Positions 33,832 to 44,825 of a stretch of DNA of 64,000 nt are shown here, one piece after another (the first letter of the stretch is position 1; each line of letters opens with the position of its first letter). The position numbers were made by a program, and so were the translations under genes. Below the pieces are notes generated by a model. That model searched no databases. It worked only from the letters and a program-made list of their open reading frames with translations, and was not told where the DNA came from. The DNA comes from Pogostemon cablin (lineage: Eukaryota; Streptophyta; Magnoliopsida; Lamiales; Lamiaceae). The DNA lies in assembly GCA_023678885.1 (NCBI GenBank), contig CM042965.1:29803777-29867776 (forward strand), in the 5' to 3' direction.

Positions 33832-34981
33832 TAATTCACACCTCAAATTGATAATTTACCTAATTTTCAAGTTTTAAATTAAATTTTTTTTTAAAGTATT
33901 ATTATATTATTCTCAAATTAAATTATATTATATTATATTAAGTGATTAAAAATATTGCAAGTTTATCTAAAAATTTGTATATGAATAATAATCTAAGATT
34001 TTAATACTTTATATTAATAATGTACTACTAATAAATTATTTTAGAAATTAATTTACAAATTTTAACTTAAATATAAATTACATTATGAAAACTAAATCCA
34101 TGCTACGCTCGAGTAAAAAACTTCACGATGAATTGTTAAAACTAAAATATTTATATGTCTTTGGGAAAGTTTTTAGAACTATTTATTGAATTGTTAAGAG
34201 ATAAAGGTTCAGACATAATTTTATATTAATCTTAAGTTAAAATCTAAAAAAAATGCACGAGCCTTTACAAATCTAAATTGCAAATAGTTCAGATTAATAT
34301 TGTTATGTTTGAATAATTTTACATAAATTAAAAATTACATTATAAAAAATCAAATTACATAATAAAAAAATAAAAAAAATCACTTCTCGTGCAACGTTTG
34401 GGTTCTGCAGATGGGCTATGCTTGCATAATTCAATCTGGTAGAGTTCATGCATGTTTGCATCAAATCTTATATTCTAATTAAAATATATTAATACTTTCA
34501 TCAAGTATCAATGTTGAGTTTCTTTATTGTTGATTGTACTTGAATGTTGAGTTTCTTTATTGTTGGTTGTACTTGCTTACTAGTTAATGTTGTTACCATT
34601 TTTTTTGTTGTTGTTGAGTGCCTGCTTAGTGGTTATAATGTAGTTAACGGAGGGAGTATTATATATTTGTATTTAATTTGTATCAATTACAGCACTCTAA
34701 TTTTTTTATTATTTTTTTCTTTTGTTTAAAATTTTGCTAAAATTTAAGAACTTAAAAAGAACTTAGCAAACTTGAAAATCTCTTTTAATGTTAAAATTGA
34801 GCCTCAAAATTGTTACGAAACCAAAATCGACATAAGCACAAATTTTTAAGGTTTAAAAGTTAAATGACTAAAATTAATATTTTTACATAATAATATTAAA
34901 AAATAAAATTCTTTGTTATCTTAAAAAACACGCAATACATACATGGGTTAAAAACTAGTTAATTTGAAATGGATACAAATC
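33832..34981. other. AT-rich stretch between LINE and MULE
   Basis: No coding signal. A GGAGGGAGTAT resembling one Stowaway end occurs at about 34649, without a partner. TTAAAAACTAGT near 34949 resembles a Helitron 3' end but lacks a convincing hairpin. Confidence 0.5.
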
Positions 34982-35364
34982 GAGATAAAAATATTTTTTG
35001 CCCCGTAAGTTTGGCCATGTACAATTTTTGCCCCAAAAAAGATAATATTTGGGGATTTATCCCACTATCTTCATAATTGCGCCAATGTTGCCCCATTTTC
35101 GCCGGAATTTGATATTTTTGCCGGAATCGATCACTTGCTTATCATGTGATCATCAGACGTGGTATTTTTCGGCAACTTCACTGACGTGGCGCACAGTTGG
35201 CATCCTTGTCAACAATAATAATAATATATTAATGGTAATTTAATAAAAAAACTAAATAAAGAAAAAACAAAAAAAATCTGAAAACAAATATATAAATCAA
35301 ATAAAAAAACAAAAACATCAAAACTAAAAACTAAAAACTGAAAGATAAAAAATGTGATTTCTCA
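34982..35364 (+). repeat. MULE left terminal inverted repeat
   Basis: Matches the reverse complement of 48654-49014. It includes TTTGCCCCG, TTGGCCATGTACAATTTTTGC, GACGTGGCGCACA and a long A-rich part ending near TGTGATTTCTCA. In MULEs such TIRs hold transposase sites and promoters; the GRF gene begins 156 bases after it. Confidence 0.93.
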
Positions 35365-35520
35365 TAAATAGAAAATCCCCAAATTGATCAGAACTTTCTC
35401 AAATCTGCTACGCGATTAAGAAAAGAACCCTAATTGATATTGGGAGAAATGCATTCCACGTCTGAAATTCATCCACCATCCCTACCGTCATCCTAGAATA
35501 CTCTCCTAATTCATTACACG

Positions 35521-36295
35521 ATGTCGCAGGATAGTGGAAACTCAGAGAATCTTTGCATTTGTCAATTTCCGGCATCGATTGCAATCGCGTGGAAAGAGGA
35601 TAACGCTAGTCGAAGGTTTTTGGGGTGTGGAAGATTTCCAGTAAGATATTATGTTGTAATTATTTATTTATACTTTCTTTGTACTGTGTTTGTAGTTGTG
35701 GAGAGATTCAAGTGGGCGCATTAAATTATCTGAAAATATCTAGATTTCTTACAAATTTTCTAAAAATATATGTATATTATAGGATCCTGGGCGCTGCAAA
35801 TTTTTTCAGTGGATTGATCCCCCAATGTGTATGAGATCAAAGGAAATCATTCCCGGACTGATAAGAAAAGGCAATGAGTTGAAGAGGGTGAACCAAGAGC
35901 TGAAAGAGGAGAAAATTGCTTTGAACAAGATGAACGAACTGCTGCAGGAGGAAAATATTGCATTGAAAAGGGTAAACCAAGTGCTGAAAGAGGAGAATAG
36001 TGCATTAAACAGGGTGAACCAAGAACTTGAATTAAAGAGGGAGTTGAAGAGGGTGAACCACAAGTTGGAAGAAGAGAAGATTGCATTGAAGAAGAAAAAT
36101 AAGTTCTTAGTTGATCAGTGTTTGAAGTTGAAGGAGGATAAGGATCATCATCATCGTCATGTCTATGCGGTGTTCAAACGAACGATGAAGATAACATTGA
36201 TAGTAATATGTTTATCCTGGTTCCTGTGTGAAATGGGCAAATATATGGTAAATGATGATGTATCCAACAATAAAAAAATGATGTTGGGTAGGTAG
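35521..36295 (+). CDS. GRF-type zinc finger protein with coiled coil and C-terminal membrane segment, inside the MULE
   Basis: Two exons: 35521-35640 (40 codons) and 35783-36295, with a phase-0 GTAAGA...TATAG intron of 142 bases. The product is 210 residues. Residues about 12-52 form a GRF finger: Cys12-x-Cys14, RRFLGC (Cys36), then a Cys45-KFFQWID block contributed by exon 2, so the intron splits the finger. Residues about 72-159 are a coiled coil of 14-residue repeats (KRVNQELKEE type). Residues about 175-192 are hydrophobic (MKITLIVICLSWF). The architecture matches small plant proteins annotated At4g04775-like. GRF fingers bind single-stranded nucleic acid in other proteins. The frame is fully intact. 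A role in transposition is inference from position only. Confidence 0.8.
35875..36090 (+). repeat. 42-bp coding minisatellite in the GRF protein gene
   Basis: About five imperfect units of roughly 42 bases start GGGTGAACCA and contain GAGGAGAA and ATTGC. Each encodes about two heptads of the coiled coil. One unit is shortened (the ELELKREL part). Confidence 0.75.
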
Positions 36296-37308
36296 TTTGT
36301 TTAAGGTTGCAAATGTATTGTTAGTAGTAATCTGTAATGTTGGAGTATATTCTCAAGTAAGCAAAATATGGATGTTGTGCTCTGTTTTATGATTATTTTT
36401 AAGTGTTGAATATCATGTGCTCTGTTTTATGATCTGTAATCAGATTGTGCTCAGATTGTTAGTAGTAAATTGTTAATTAATAATTATCGCAGGGATGGTA
36501 AATTGCAGTATAAGTTATTAATCCCATCTTTTCTTTTTTTTAATAATGAATCAGCTCCTTGGATTGATTACTTACAAAGTTTAATTTTAGAAATGATACT
36601 AACTTTTTAAAAAAGATACTGACTTAATTAACCACAAAATCATTCGCATATACTATTTAAATAGAAAATTTAATTTAAAGAATGATACTTACTTTTTTAA
36701 AAATATATCTGTAATGAGAAACAGATCCAAAATAAGATTATCAAACATGTAAGGTGAAGCACAAAAAAGTCATTGAATTAAATACTGGCAAATGGTTAAT
36801 ACTGGCAAATGGCTACCTGCTTGTACCATCATTTGTTATTTAAGAAATCCCTGCTATTTTTTCAATTTTTCACACTCATTCAAACATACAGGTGCAAACC
36901 ATAAACATAAAACATCACTAACTAAATCAAGGTATCAAAATAAATCATTGCATTGATAAATTGTTCACATGAACATCATAAGTTCTCATTACACTAACAA
37001 TATCAGTGCACAAAACCCAAATTCATAGTCAAGATCACTAGTTAGCAAACATTAAGATCTTGCAAAAACCACATCCTAGTTCATCACAAGTGCCCCCCAT
37101 AATGTTAAACCAAAATACATTGTAATATTACATAATATGTTCAATCAGAACCACAAAACAAATAGTCTAATTAAAGTTATTAGACTGTCTTCTTCTTTTC
37201 CTTCGTAACCGAGCTATGGGTGGAGGTGCTCTTGTAGGAAAAGTGTCCATCTCCCATTCGTGGAGGTGGTTTGAACTGGACACTGCCTTGCAAGTGAGGC
37301 TGGCACAT
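36296..37308. other. Intergenic stretch between the convergent MULE genes
   Basis: AT-rich, no coding signal. It should hold the 3' ends of both genes. Confidence 0.6.
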
Positions 37309-38159
37309 TTAAAATTGCTGATACATGGAAGGACCTTGAAATTGAGGAGATTGGGGTATCTTATACCATCTCACCGTGGTAATCTGACTTTGTTGAGTTG
37401 TAGGTCCCTCTGCAACATCTGACACTTCCACTTGCATTGGTACAGATTTTGATGGTGCAATCTACATAAAAAAACATAAATTATTTAAAAAATCAAAATC
37501 ACTTTCAATATATAAAAATCTACTACGTATTTTGATCATTTAACTTACTATATGAACTTGAGTACCCCCACTAACACTTCCAATATTAGCATCAGCCTCA
37601 ACATCTTTACCAAATTCATTATCAATCGCATTCCCATCTCTCTTCTATTATTAAAATAATTAGAATGCAGTACAAAATGAAATTAAAGTAAGAAGCATAA
37701 AACTGAATAAGTAGATGTGTACCCGAGGTTGTTTACAACTCCTTATATTATGTCCTACTATCCCACACTTCCCACATTTTATGGTTATTTGTTGTCTTTT
37801 TATTCTCTACCGTTTACCTTATTCTTTCCCTTATTTTTTTCATCAGGCTCTAAATTTCTCTTAGTTGTTTTCCTACCCCTTCTTGCCCTAACACCAAAGT
37901 TGGGAGGTAGAGGAGGGATATACAAACTGGTTCCCCATAATGCATCATAGCTTATTGCTATGATAGGATTCACATAGAGTTGAATGATTCACACATATTA
38001 TTCAATAGCATGTCACATTTAGGTCTTTCAGAGAAGAATGCTTTTTACCATTGGGTAGGTGGCTTGTCATCGAACCAATTATATGCTTCTTCACTCACTT
38101 CCTTCAATTTATCCATTGCTATCAAATGTTCCTTAGGTGTAGTACAACATGCTGCTTTC
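37309..38159 (-). pseudogene. 3' part of the MuDR-type transposase gene
   Basis: Directly after the CTTTC duplication the frame continues KEHLIAMDKLKEVSEEA, then an in-frame TAA after KPPTQW, then KAFFSERPKCDMLLNNMCESFNS, which carries the conserved Glu region. About 100 residues expected next, including the SWIM zinc finger, are missing: the reading jumps to YDALWGTSLYIPPLPPNFG. A basic stretch and a CCHC knuckle, CGKCGIVGHNIRSC (37776-37735), follow. Two short exons probably end the gene near 37309 (MYQQF then stop). Confidence 0.8.
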
Positions 38160-39924
38160 TGTTTGCCTCATTTTTATAGCACTCACGAGTAAGAATACTC
38201 GATCGTTGTAGTAGTATATCCCAAGAAAAATTATCAATCCAATAAGGAGTTATGTTCGGACTAACAACATACGTGAGCTCATGTTCATGTTGTTTTTGTA
38301 AAGATGATCGGGGGTTTTGAGATTGGTTAACAACTAAAGCAAGGAGCAAGTGAATAAGAATAAAAAATAAGAGAAATGACAAGTAATGAAAATGGGTGCT
38401 AAAGTTCAAGTATGGAAAAACATAGGATTAGAAACATCCAAGCATACTCAATTCATATTATCATGCAAACGGAATTCAACTCAATTGATGTAGACTAAGG
38501 GTGATCACGATTGTATCCTAAGCTCCCTTTCGGGTTACAAAGGTTGTTGATCCATTTTAGACTCCCAAAAGCACTTAAGATCAAAGCCCAACATTAACCC
38601 CTTCCATCTAGGTACTAGTTATATTAAACTCTCCCTTTTTGTGTACTAAGGCCAACGAATAGATTGGTTCCCCTCATTGAATTCAAATATCCTTTTGGTC
38701 AAACCCAAACTCAATGTCTAATCATGCCTTCCTAATACTATAGAGGGTCGTTTCCGTCTCACTCCAAGCAATACATACATGAACATCATGATAGCATTTA
38801 ATTACCGCAAATAATCCATTGATCAACAATCCATTAAACCAATAAACATTCATGAATAACAAACCATGCCATCACAACATCAAGACAATTAAATTCCATG
38901 AATAGAAATCAACATCAATTAAATCAAAAATCAATTTAATCCACATGATAATATAAATCTAATATGCTCTTCATATTCCTAATCCCACTAGAGGGATTAG
39001 CCTAACATGATAAAAGTAATAAAATAAATAAATGATTCATTACAAATACCCATAGTGTTAGATATAAAGAAATACAAAATGAATGGATTCTTCCCTATCA
39101 ATTTCTTGAAGAGAATCTTCTATTCTTCTTGATCTCCACCTCTAGCTCTTGATTCCTTGAGATCTCTCACACCCAATGGAAGGGATGAAGTTTTGATGGA
39201 GAATTAATGGAGATGATGAAGATGGATCAAAATGGATGAAAGTGGATGAAGATGATGGTGGAAAATGGAAGAAATGGTGTGTGATGTGTGTGTAGAAGAT
39301 GGGAATTTCGGATCTTATCTCCAAAGTGTTGAAATGGGGTCTATTTATACCCCATGTGGGCCTTCTAGAAGATTCCAGCAATTTCCTGCATTTTTGCACC
39401 AACACTGCTCGAGCTCCGCCGCACGACCCGTGTTCTAACACATCGCACGCCTCGTGCGCAGCACACGGCCACAGGGATGGCCGTGTTGTGTTTTCTGACG
39501 TTCGCGCACGGCTTTCTCGACAGGCCCGTGCGCGGTGCACGGGCCGTGTTTCTGTACTCAGAACGGGGCGTGTTCTGTACTCGGCCACAGGTGTGGCCGA
39601 GTTGGCGTTTCGGGTGTTACCGCACGGCCATGCTGACAGGGCCGTGCGCTGTACACGGCCCGTGCGCGTGCTGCCCTACTTCATCTTTTCACTGTTTTGG
39701 CTCGTTCTCCCTCGTTTCAACTCCGAATTGAGATCCGCTTTTTCCTACATCTTCCTTATCATGTTTAGCATCAAATAAAAAGTGAAAATCTTAAATTTAA
39801 GCTCATTCACACACATTTCAATAAAAACACAAAACACAACCAAATAACACATAAAATACGGATAAAATAATATGAAAACACATATAAAAAGACACTAAAA
39901 TATAGGTGAAAATAGCTCTAATCA
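38160..39924 (-). mobile_element. 3' LTR of element C (1,765 bp)
   Basis: Minus strand TGATTAGAGC...GGCAAACA. TATA box TATAAATA (39349-39342, minus) with a GC-rich ACACGG/CCGTGT array (about 39400-39670) upstream. This copy keeps 135 bases (39721-39855) that the 5' LTR lacks. Confidence 0.93.
39400..39670 (-). repeat. Promoter-proximal ACACGG/CCGTGT array in the 3' LTR of C
   Basis: A GC-rich island in AT-rich DNA with repeated GTGCACGGGCC, GGCCGTGT, ACGGCC and their complements. It sits 50-60 bases upstream of the TATA box. Confidence 0.85.
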
Positions 39925-39961
39925 ACCCCCCAAACTTAAGGTGTTGCTCGTCCCCGAGCAA
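39925..39961 (-). other. Polypurine tract and stem-loop of element C
   Basis: Minus strand AAGTTTGGGGGGTT abuts the 3' LTR. Just upstream is GTTGCTCGGGGACGAGCAAC, a perfect 8-bp stem with a 4-base loop. The same pair occurs in element A at 6775-6811. Confidence 0.85.
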
Positions 39962-42048
39962 CGAAAATGACAAACCAAAAAGAGAAATTTTCACCTAGAA
40001 AAAGACTAAATGAACATAAGCAATAACCTATCGTTAGCAATAATAACTACAAACTATGCTAAGTCATCCTACAATATTAAAATCATGACATGAGAAATTA
40101 ATACGTTCAATCAAAAGAGAGTAATAGTGTAATATAGTCCCTTTTAGTCCAAGCCTCACAATGTATATCGATGTCTCTCAACACTCTTTTGAACTCGGAT
40201 AAATCACACTCATTAATCGATTGGCTCGACTCGCTATAAGCTTGCTCGCGGACTATATTCACAAACCACCAAAGTTTCAATTAATGATCAAAAAGGTCTT
40301 TAATTAGGATGTAAGGATAGGCTCTTTGGTATGGTAGGAAAGATATGGATAATAGTGACTCAACAAGTGTAAGTAATCAAAGAGATGACCAATTTCCTCA
40401 ACTTCTCCACTTTTCTTTCTTCCTTTCTTATCTTTACAATCTCAAGCACTATTCATTAACTTTCCTATGATTGAGTTTCTTTTGATGCATGCTTCCTATC
40501 TTTGGATTTTATTTACTTGAGCATTTTGATGTTGATTTGCTCCTTTTCTAACTTTGAGGTTGCATGTGCCTTCTTGTTTTGCTCTTTTCATCCTTTTTCT
40601 TGCTTGTTTACCATGTCCTTTTTCTTCTTTTGCTAATCAATCAATCCTTTCTATCTACCATCTCCTCAATCACCCACACAAAGGTATATATAAGCTTGAA
40701 TGGGTAATTAAGGCTTGTAATGTGCTAAATTCACAAGAAATAGGCTTAGAGGCTCAAAATGGTTAACTAAGGATGATGTTCATGGTAGGGAACATATATG
40801 GCAATGACTATAATAACAAGGATGGCCTTAGATCATTTCACCAATCTCCACTAATCGGGCTCGTTCCTATAGTCCTTGAGCAAGTTCTAACTTATCAAAC
40901 ACAACCGATCCACTCATGAAGAAATACCATGTATGCATGGTTGAGGCTCAAATGCTCTCAAGCTTGTGCTCGGACCTTAAAGAACTTATTACACCACATT
41001 CATCTCAAAATTGAACAAGTTAAGTAAAACATGTCACAATTTGAAAGTGTAGAGATTCTTAATCATAATTTGTCATCACTTATCACCACAACCTATCATC
41101 ACTCACATTCAAAAATGACTCACGACATCCCTAAACAAACCACCAAACATCCCAAGACAAGAATGAAAATACACAAAACATAAAAATAAGGACTCAACAA
41201 ACAAGACACAACAAAAACACAAAACATGCAAAAACACAAAATACCATCATCCATAAGAAAATTAAGCACACATTCATCCCAACCTTTATTGAAAAGGAAA
41301 TCCTAATATACGAAAGTAAACCTCCCACAAACATAACAAATGAAGTATCATGCTAGTCACAACAATACAAATCAAAATCAATTCATTTCAAGTAATAAAA
41401 TGATAAGGTGTAGAGTACTCCCTCAATAGGCATTTGGTAAGGAAAGCGTTAGCTCCAAGCTCCATCTTGCTTCCAATACCTCTCATTCATGCTCAAACAC
41501 TCAACAAACACCATTATTTCAACAATTTCATTATAAATATGGACTATCATGCACTTCAACACCACCAATCATGCCAAAATCAACCCAAACTCATGAGAAA
41601 AATTTTAAAATTTGCCCAATTTTACAAGAATCATACTCAAGTGGTGAGTCACACCACACACTCTCCCCCCAAACTTAAATCGAAACAAGAGTTGAGACTT
41701 AAGTTTGCAAAAAGTGGTGAGACTTACCCTTGTAGTTTCCATTGATGATCTTCTTGTAGAGAAGTAACCGCATCCACACGACTCAAGCTATGCCCACCAC
41801 GCACTATCATCCCCCCAAACTTAACTCGAGACAAGAGTCACGAATTAAGTTTGCAACAAATGTTGGAACATATCAACTTGAATCCATGAAGCATTTCTCT
41901 TTTCTTCAATGTGCATTTTTCTCCATGAGCACAATCAACCTACAAGGCCAAAACAACAAACAACAAAAACAAAGAAATAAAGATAGTGATGGGTTGCCTC
42001 CCATCGAGCGCTAAGTTTAACGTCTTCAAGCCGGACGAATTTAAGCTC
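39962..42048 (-). other. Noncoding 3' region of element C
   Basis: No coding signal in this 2.1-kb stretch. Two further PPT-like sites, TTAAGTTTGGGGGG on the minus strand, stand at 41678-41665 and 41823-41811. Immediately after the protease ORF is a block (about 42024-41991) GACGTTAAACTTAGCGC..GGGAGGCAACCC, similar to the one after pol in element A (2139-2178). This indicates that sequence normally downstream of pol now follows protease directly. Confidence 0.7.
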
Positions 42049-42894
42049 TTAACAGTCGGAAAAATCCAAGACCCCATCGGGCCGCATCTTCACTTTAAAC
42101 ATCTCTTTAGCAACCTTTTTATCCACACTTCGTGCTCCTTTAACACTTGAGCTCACTTCGTTTCCTCTTTTCCTCACATTCTTAAATACCGGAGGCCCTT
42201 TATCAATCTTCAAATCAACATATGGATCTCCCCCAAGCGTATTTCTTTTTGAAGAGACATTTCCTGCAATTTCAAGCATAAAGTTAGTTAATTCTTCATC
42301 TTTTAAAATCGCACTTACCACTTCATCTCGAATATCCAGAGGCTTAATGGGTGGTTTCACATGAAGATTTCCCCCTTTTTCATTCTTGCTTGATAACACC
42401 AATTCTCTTTCATTTGATCGGAGTGTGAGTTCCTTCCTATCCATGTCAAATTTTGCTTTTGCGGTTACCAAAAATGGCCTTCCAAAAATTAATGGAATCA
42501 AAGGATCCGCTTGCTTCTCAACTATCATAAAATCCACCGGAAATACAAAATCCTCTATTTGCACTATCATATCCTCCACAACTCCATGGGGCTTCATCAT
42601 TGAACCATCCATTATTCCAATTTCTACATCCGTTTCATTTAGCCTCCCAATGCCAAGTTTTTCAAAAATTCCCAAAGGCATCACGTTAATGCTTGAACCA
42701 AGATCACATATAGCATTAAAGTGTTCCCCATTTCCAATTTTACAAGTAAGAACGAATTTACCGGGGTCTTCCACCTTTAATGAAGCATCCACTTCAACAA
42801 TGTCATGATCTTGTTTCAACATCATCTCTTCATCACACTTACTTTCCTCATCCAACAAAGACAAAAATTCACCAATTATCATCTCATCATCCAA
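42049..42894 (-). CDS. Element C protease ORF
   Basis: 281 residues. A retropepsin-like domain: GEHFNAICDLGSSINVMPL carries the catalytic D-x-G-S, IEDFVFPVDFMIVEKQ and PLIFGRPFLVTAKAKFDM the later conserved blocks. The C-terminal 90 residues are charged, and the ORF ends KMRPDGVLDFSDC where RT would begin in a full element. It is in the same frame as gag and separated from it by a single TAG (42895-42897 region), so expression needs readthrough or the TAG is a mutation. DLGSS in place of DTGSS is usual in Athila relatives. Confidence 0.85.
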   Translation of the reverse strand: MDDEMIIGEFLSLLDEESKCDEEMMLKQDHDIVEVDASLKVEDPGKFVLTCKIGNGEHFNAICDLGSSINVMPLGIFEKLGIGRLNETDVEIGIMDGSMMKPHGVVEDMIVQIEDFVFPVDFMIVEKQADPLIPLIFGRPFLVTAKAKFDMDRKELTLRSNERELVLSSKNEKGGNLHVKPPIKPLDIRDEVVSAILKDEELTNFMLEIAGNVSSKRNTLGGDPYVDLKIDKGPPVFKNVRKRGNEVSSSVKGARSVDKKVAKEMFKVKMRPDGVLDFSDC

Positions 42895-42897
42895 AGA

Positions 42898-44675
42898 CTA
42901 ATCTTCATCAATGCCACTGTCCTCCTCCACGTTTGACACAATTTCATCACAAACTACTTCTTCAACCTTGGAACCAATGTTTGTTGTTTCCACCAACCCT
43001 TTCTCCACCTTACTTTCCATGTTGCACACAGTAACATACAAACATTGCTCCTTAGGATTAGTTACCGTGGTAGAGGGAAACTTTCCTTGTTGGTGTTGAG
43101 ATCCAACGGAGGAAGCAATTTGCCCCATTTGATGCTCAAATGCTCTCATCCTATTGTCAGATTTCTTCTCATTTTCCTCCATTCTAGCTTCAAACTTAGC
43201 ATCTCTTTTTTCCATATAAGCCCTTGTATCTTTCATGAATGCTAGCAATGTCTCTTCCAATGATGACTTACCTTCTCCATTCAATGGTTTGGCACTTGGA
43301 TCGAATCCCGGAGGAAATGACACGGCGGCTTGAGGATTAGAGTAAGAGAAATTTTCATGCTTCCTTGGCGCTTGATAACCTCCACTTGATTGATTGAAAT
43401 TACTCACTCGAGCTTGCCCTTGATATCCTCCTTGATAATTACCTTGGTTAGAAGGATAGTTACCTTGAAAATTCCCTTGACGTTGAAAATTTCCTTGGTA
43501 ATTTCTCCCATCTAAATAGGCAACATCCTCTACATTTTGCGTAACATGGCTCTCATCATTCACAATAGCACTTGTGCTTCCCCCTTGACTCACTCCTTGA
43601 GTGATCAAATTCAATTGCTTAGTTAAAGCATTGATGCTTTCATTAAATTCTTTCATGCCTTGGCCTTGAAACACATCGCTCTTCACTTTATGCACACTTT
43701 CCACTTGAGCTACTTTTCCAAAGGCATAACCTCCCATTACTCGCTCGGAAGGCCATTGATAGGCATTCATCGCAATGTCTTCAAAAATATCCATGGCTTT
43801 CATAGCATCCACTCCAAATATAGACCCTCCGGATGAGGCATCTACATGCATCCGATTTTGTTGATTCAACCCTTGGTAAAAGAAGGCCACTTGTTGATTC
43901 TCATGAAAATCGTGTTGGGGACACTTTCGGAGCATCTCTTTGTAGTGTTCCCATGCTTCATAAAAATTTTCATCCGGAAGTTGCCTAAATTGAGTGATAA
44001 GGCTTTTCAATTGGAGCGTCTTTGAAGGAGGAAAGTACTTGTTTAGGAACCTTTGCTCAAGATCTTCCCATGTATTACAACTTCCCAAAGGAATTGTATT
44101 GTACCATGCTTTAGCCTTGTCTCTTAAAGAAAAGAGAACAACCTCATTCGAATAGCATCCTCCGACACTCCTTTCATCTTGACGGTATTTGCAACCTCCA
44201 AGAAAGTAGATAGATGAGTGTTCGGGTCTTCAAGAGGACCTCCCCCAAAATGATTTGCTTTAACCATGTTGATCAATCCGGTTTTGATTTCATAATCATT
44301 GGCTTGAACCGGAGGAACCATATTGTGCACGGCTCTCGGTTGGAAGTAATCCCGAATTGCTCTAGGCCTTGGCAACTCTTGTTGTTGAAATATCCTTTGA
44401 GCTTCTTGATTGGCAAGCAATTGCATATACTCTTGATTTTGAGCAAAGAAATTCCTCATTAACTCCGCTTGATTCTCTTGCACTCCTTCTTGTACCCCCC
44501 TTTGATCTTGTAAAGGATCTTGGGGTGGGTCATAATTAACATTGTCTCCCCGTTGATTCTCCATATTTTTTTCTTTTCTAGCTTTACGCCTCTCTCGCTT
44601 TCTTTGTCGTGCGGTCCTTTCAATCTCCAAATTCAAAGGAATGATCGATTGATTTCCCTTTGATCTTGTGATCAT
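42898..44675 (-). pseudogene. Element C gag (one frameshift)
   Basis: Starts MITRSKGNQSIIPLNLEIER at 44675, 125 bases after the PBS. A Gln-rich N-terminus leads to INMVKANHFGGGPLEDPNTHL, then a one-base loss in a T run near 44140 shifts the frame. Gag resumes with RDKAKAWYNTIPLGSCNTWED, LEQRFLNKYFPPSKT, ENFYEAWEHYKEMLRKCPQHD, then a Gly/Asn/Gln-rich repeat region (NYQGNFQRQGNFQGNY), a coiled-coil part and an acidic end. No classical CCHC knuckle is seen. Apart from the shift and the TAG before protease the coding region is intact. Confidence 0.88.
43440..43525 (-). repeat. Gly/Asn/Gln repeat in gag of element C
   Basis: The minus strand encodes YQGNFQRQGN, FQGNYPSNQG and NYQGGYQGQ: short runs of (N/F)-Y/F-Q-G. 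It lies where other Athila gags carry low-complexity linkers. Confidence 0.7.
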
Positions 44676-44798
44676 AAAACACCTACGAAAAGGCCAAGAG
44701 TGAGACCACCAACAACAATAATAAATAAAAGAAAATAAAAAGAATCCTTATCAAGAACAACTAAAATAATAACATAGTACTCGACTAGTCCATCAAAC

Positions 44799-44819
44799 TC
44801 CCCTTTGGCAACGGCGCCA
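44799..44819 (-). other. Primer-binding site of element C
   Basis: Minus strand TGGCGCCGTTGCC followed by AAAGGGGA, six bases after the LTR end. The first 13 bases match the usual Athila tRNA-Asp-type site perfectly; the inner part differs (AAA inserted). Confidence 0.85.
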
Positions 44820-44825
44820 TTTTCT

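Noticed and set aside
34640..34660. Single Stowaway-like end GGAGGGAGTAT
   Set aside because: No partner end within several hundred bases.
34945..34962. Possible Helitron 3' end (TTAAAAACTAGT)
   Set aside because: The upstream hairpin is not convincing and no TC start or Rep/helicase sequence was found.
39142..39588. A 148-residue minus-strand ORF in the 3' LTR of C, repeated in the 5' LTR at 45808-46254
   Set aside because: It runs through the palindromic array and promoter region of the LTR. Its preservation in both copies follows from the LTRs being recent duplicates, and no domain is seen.
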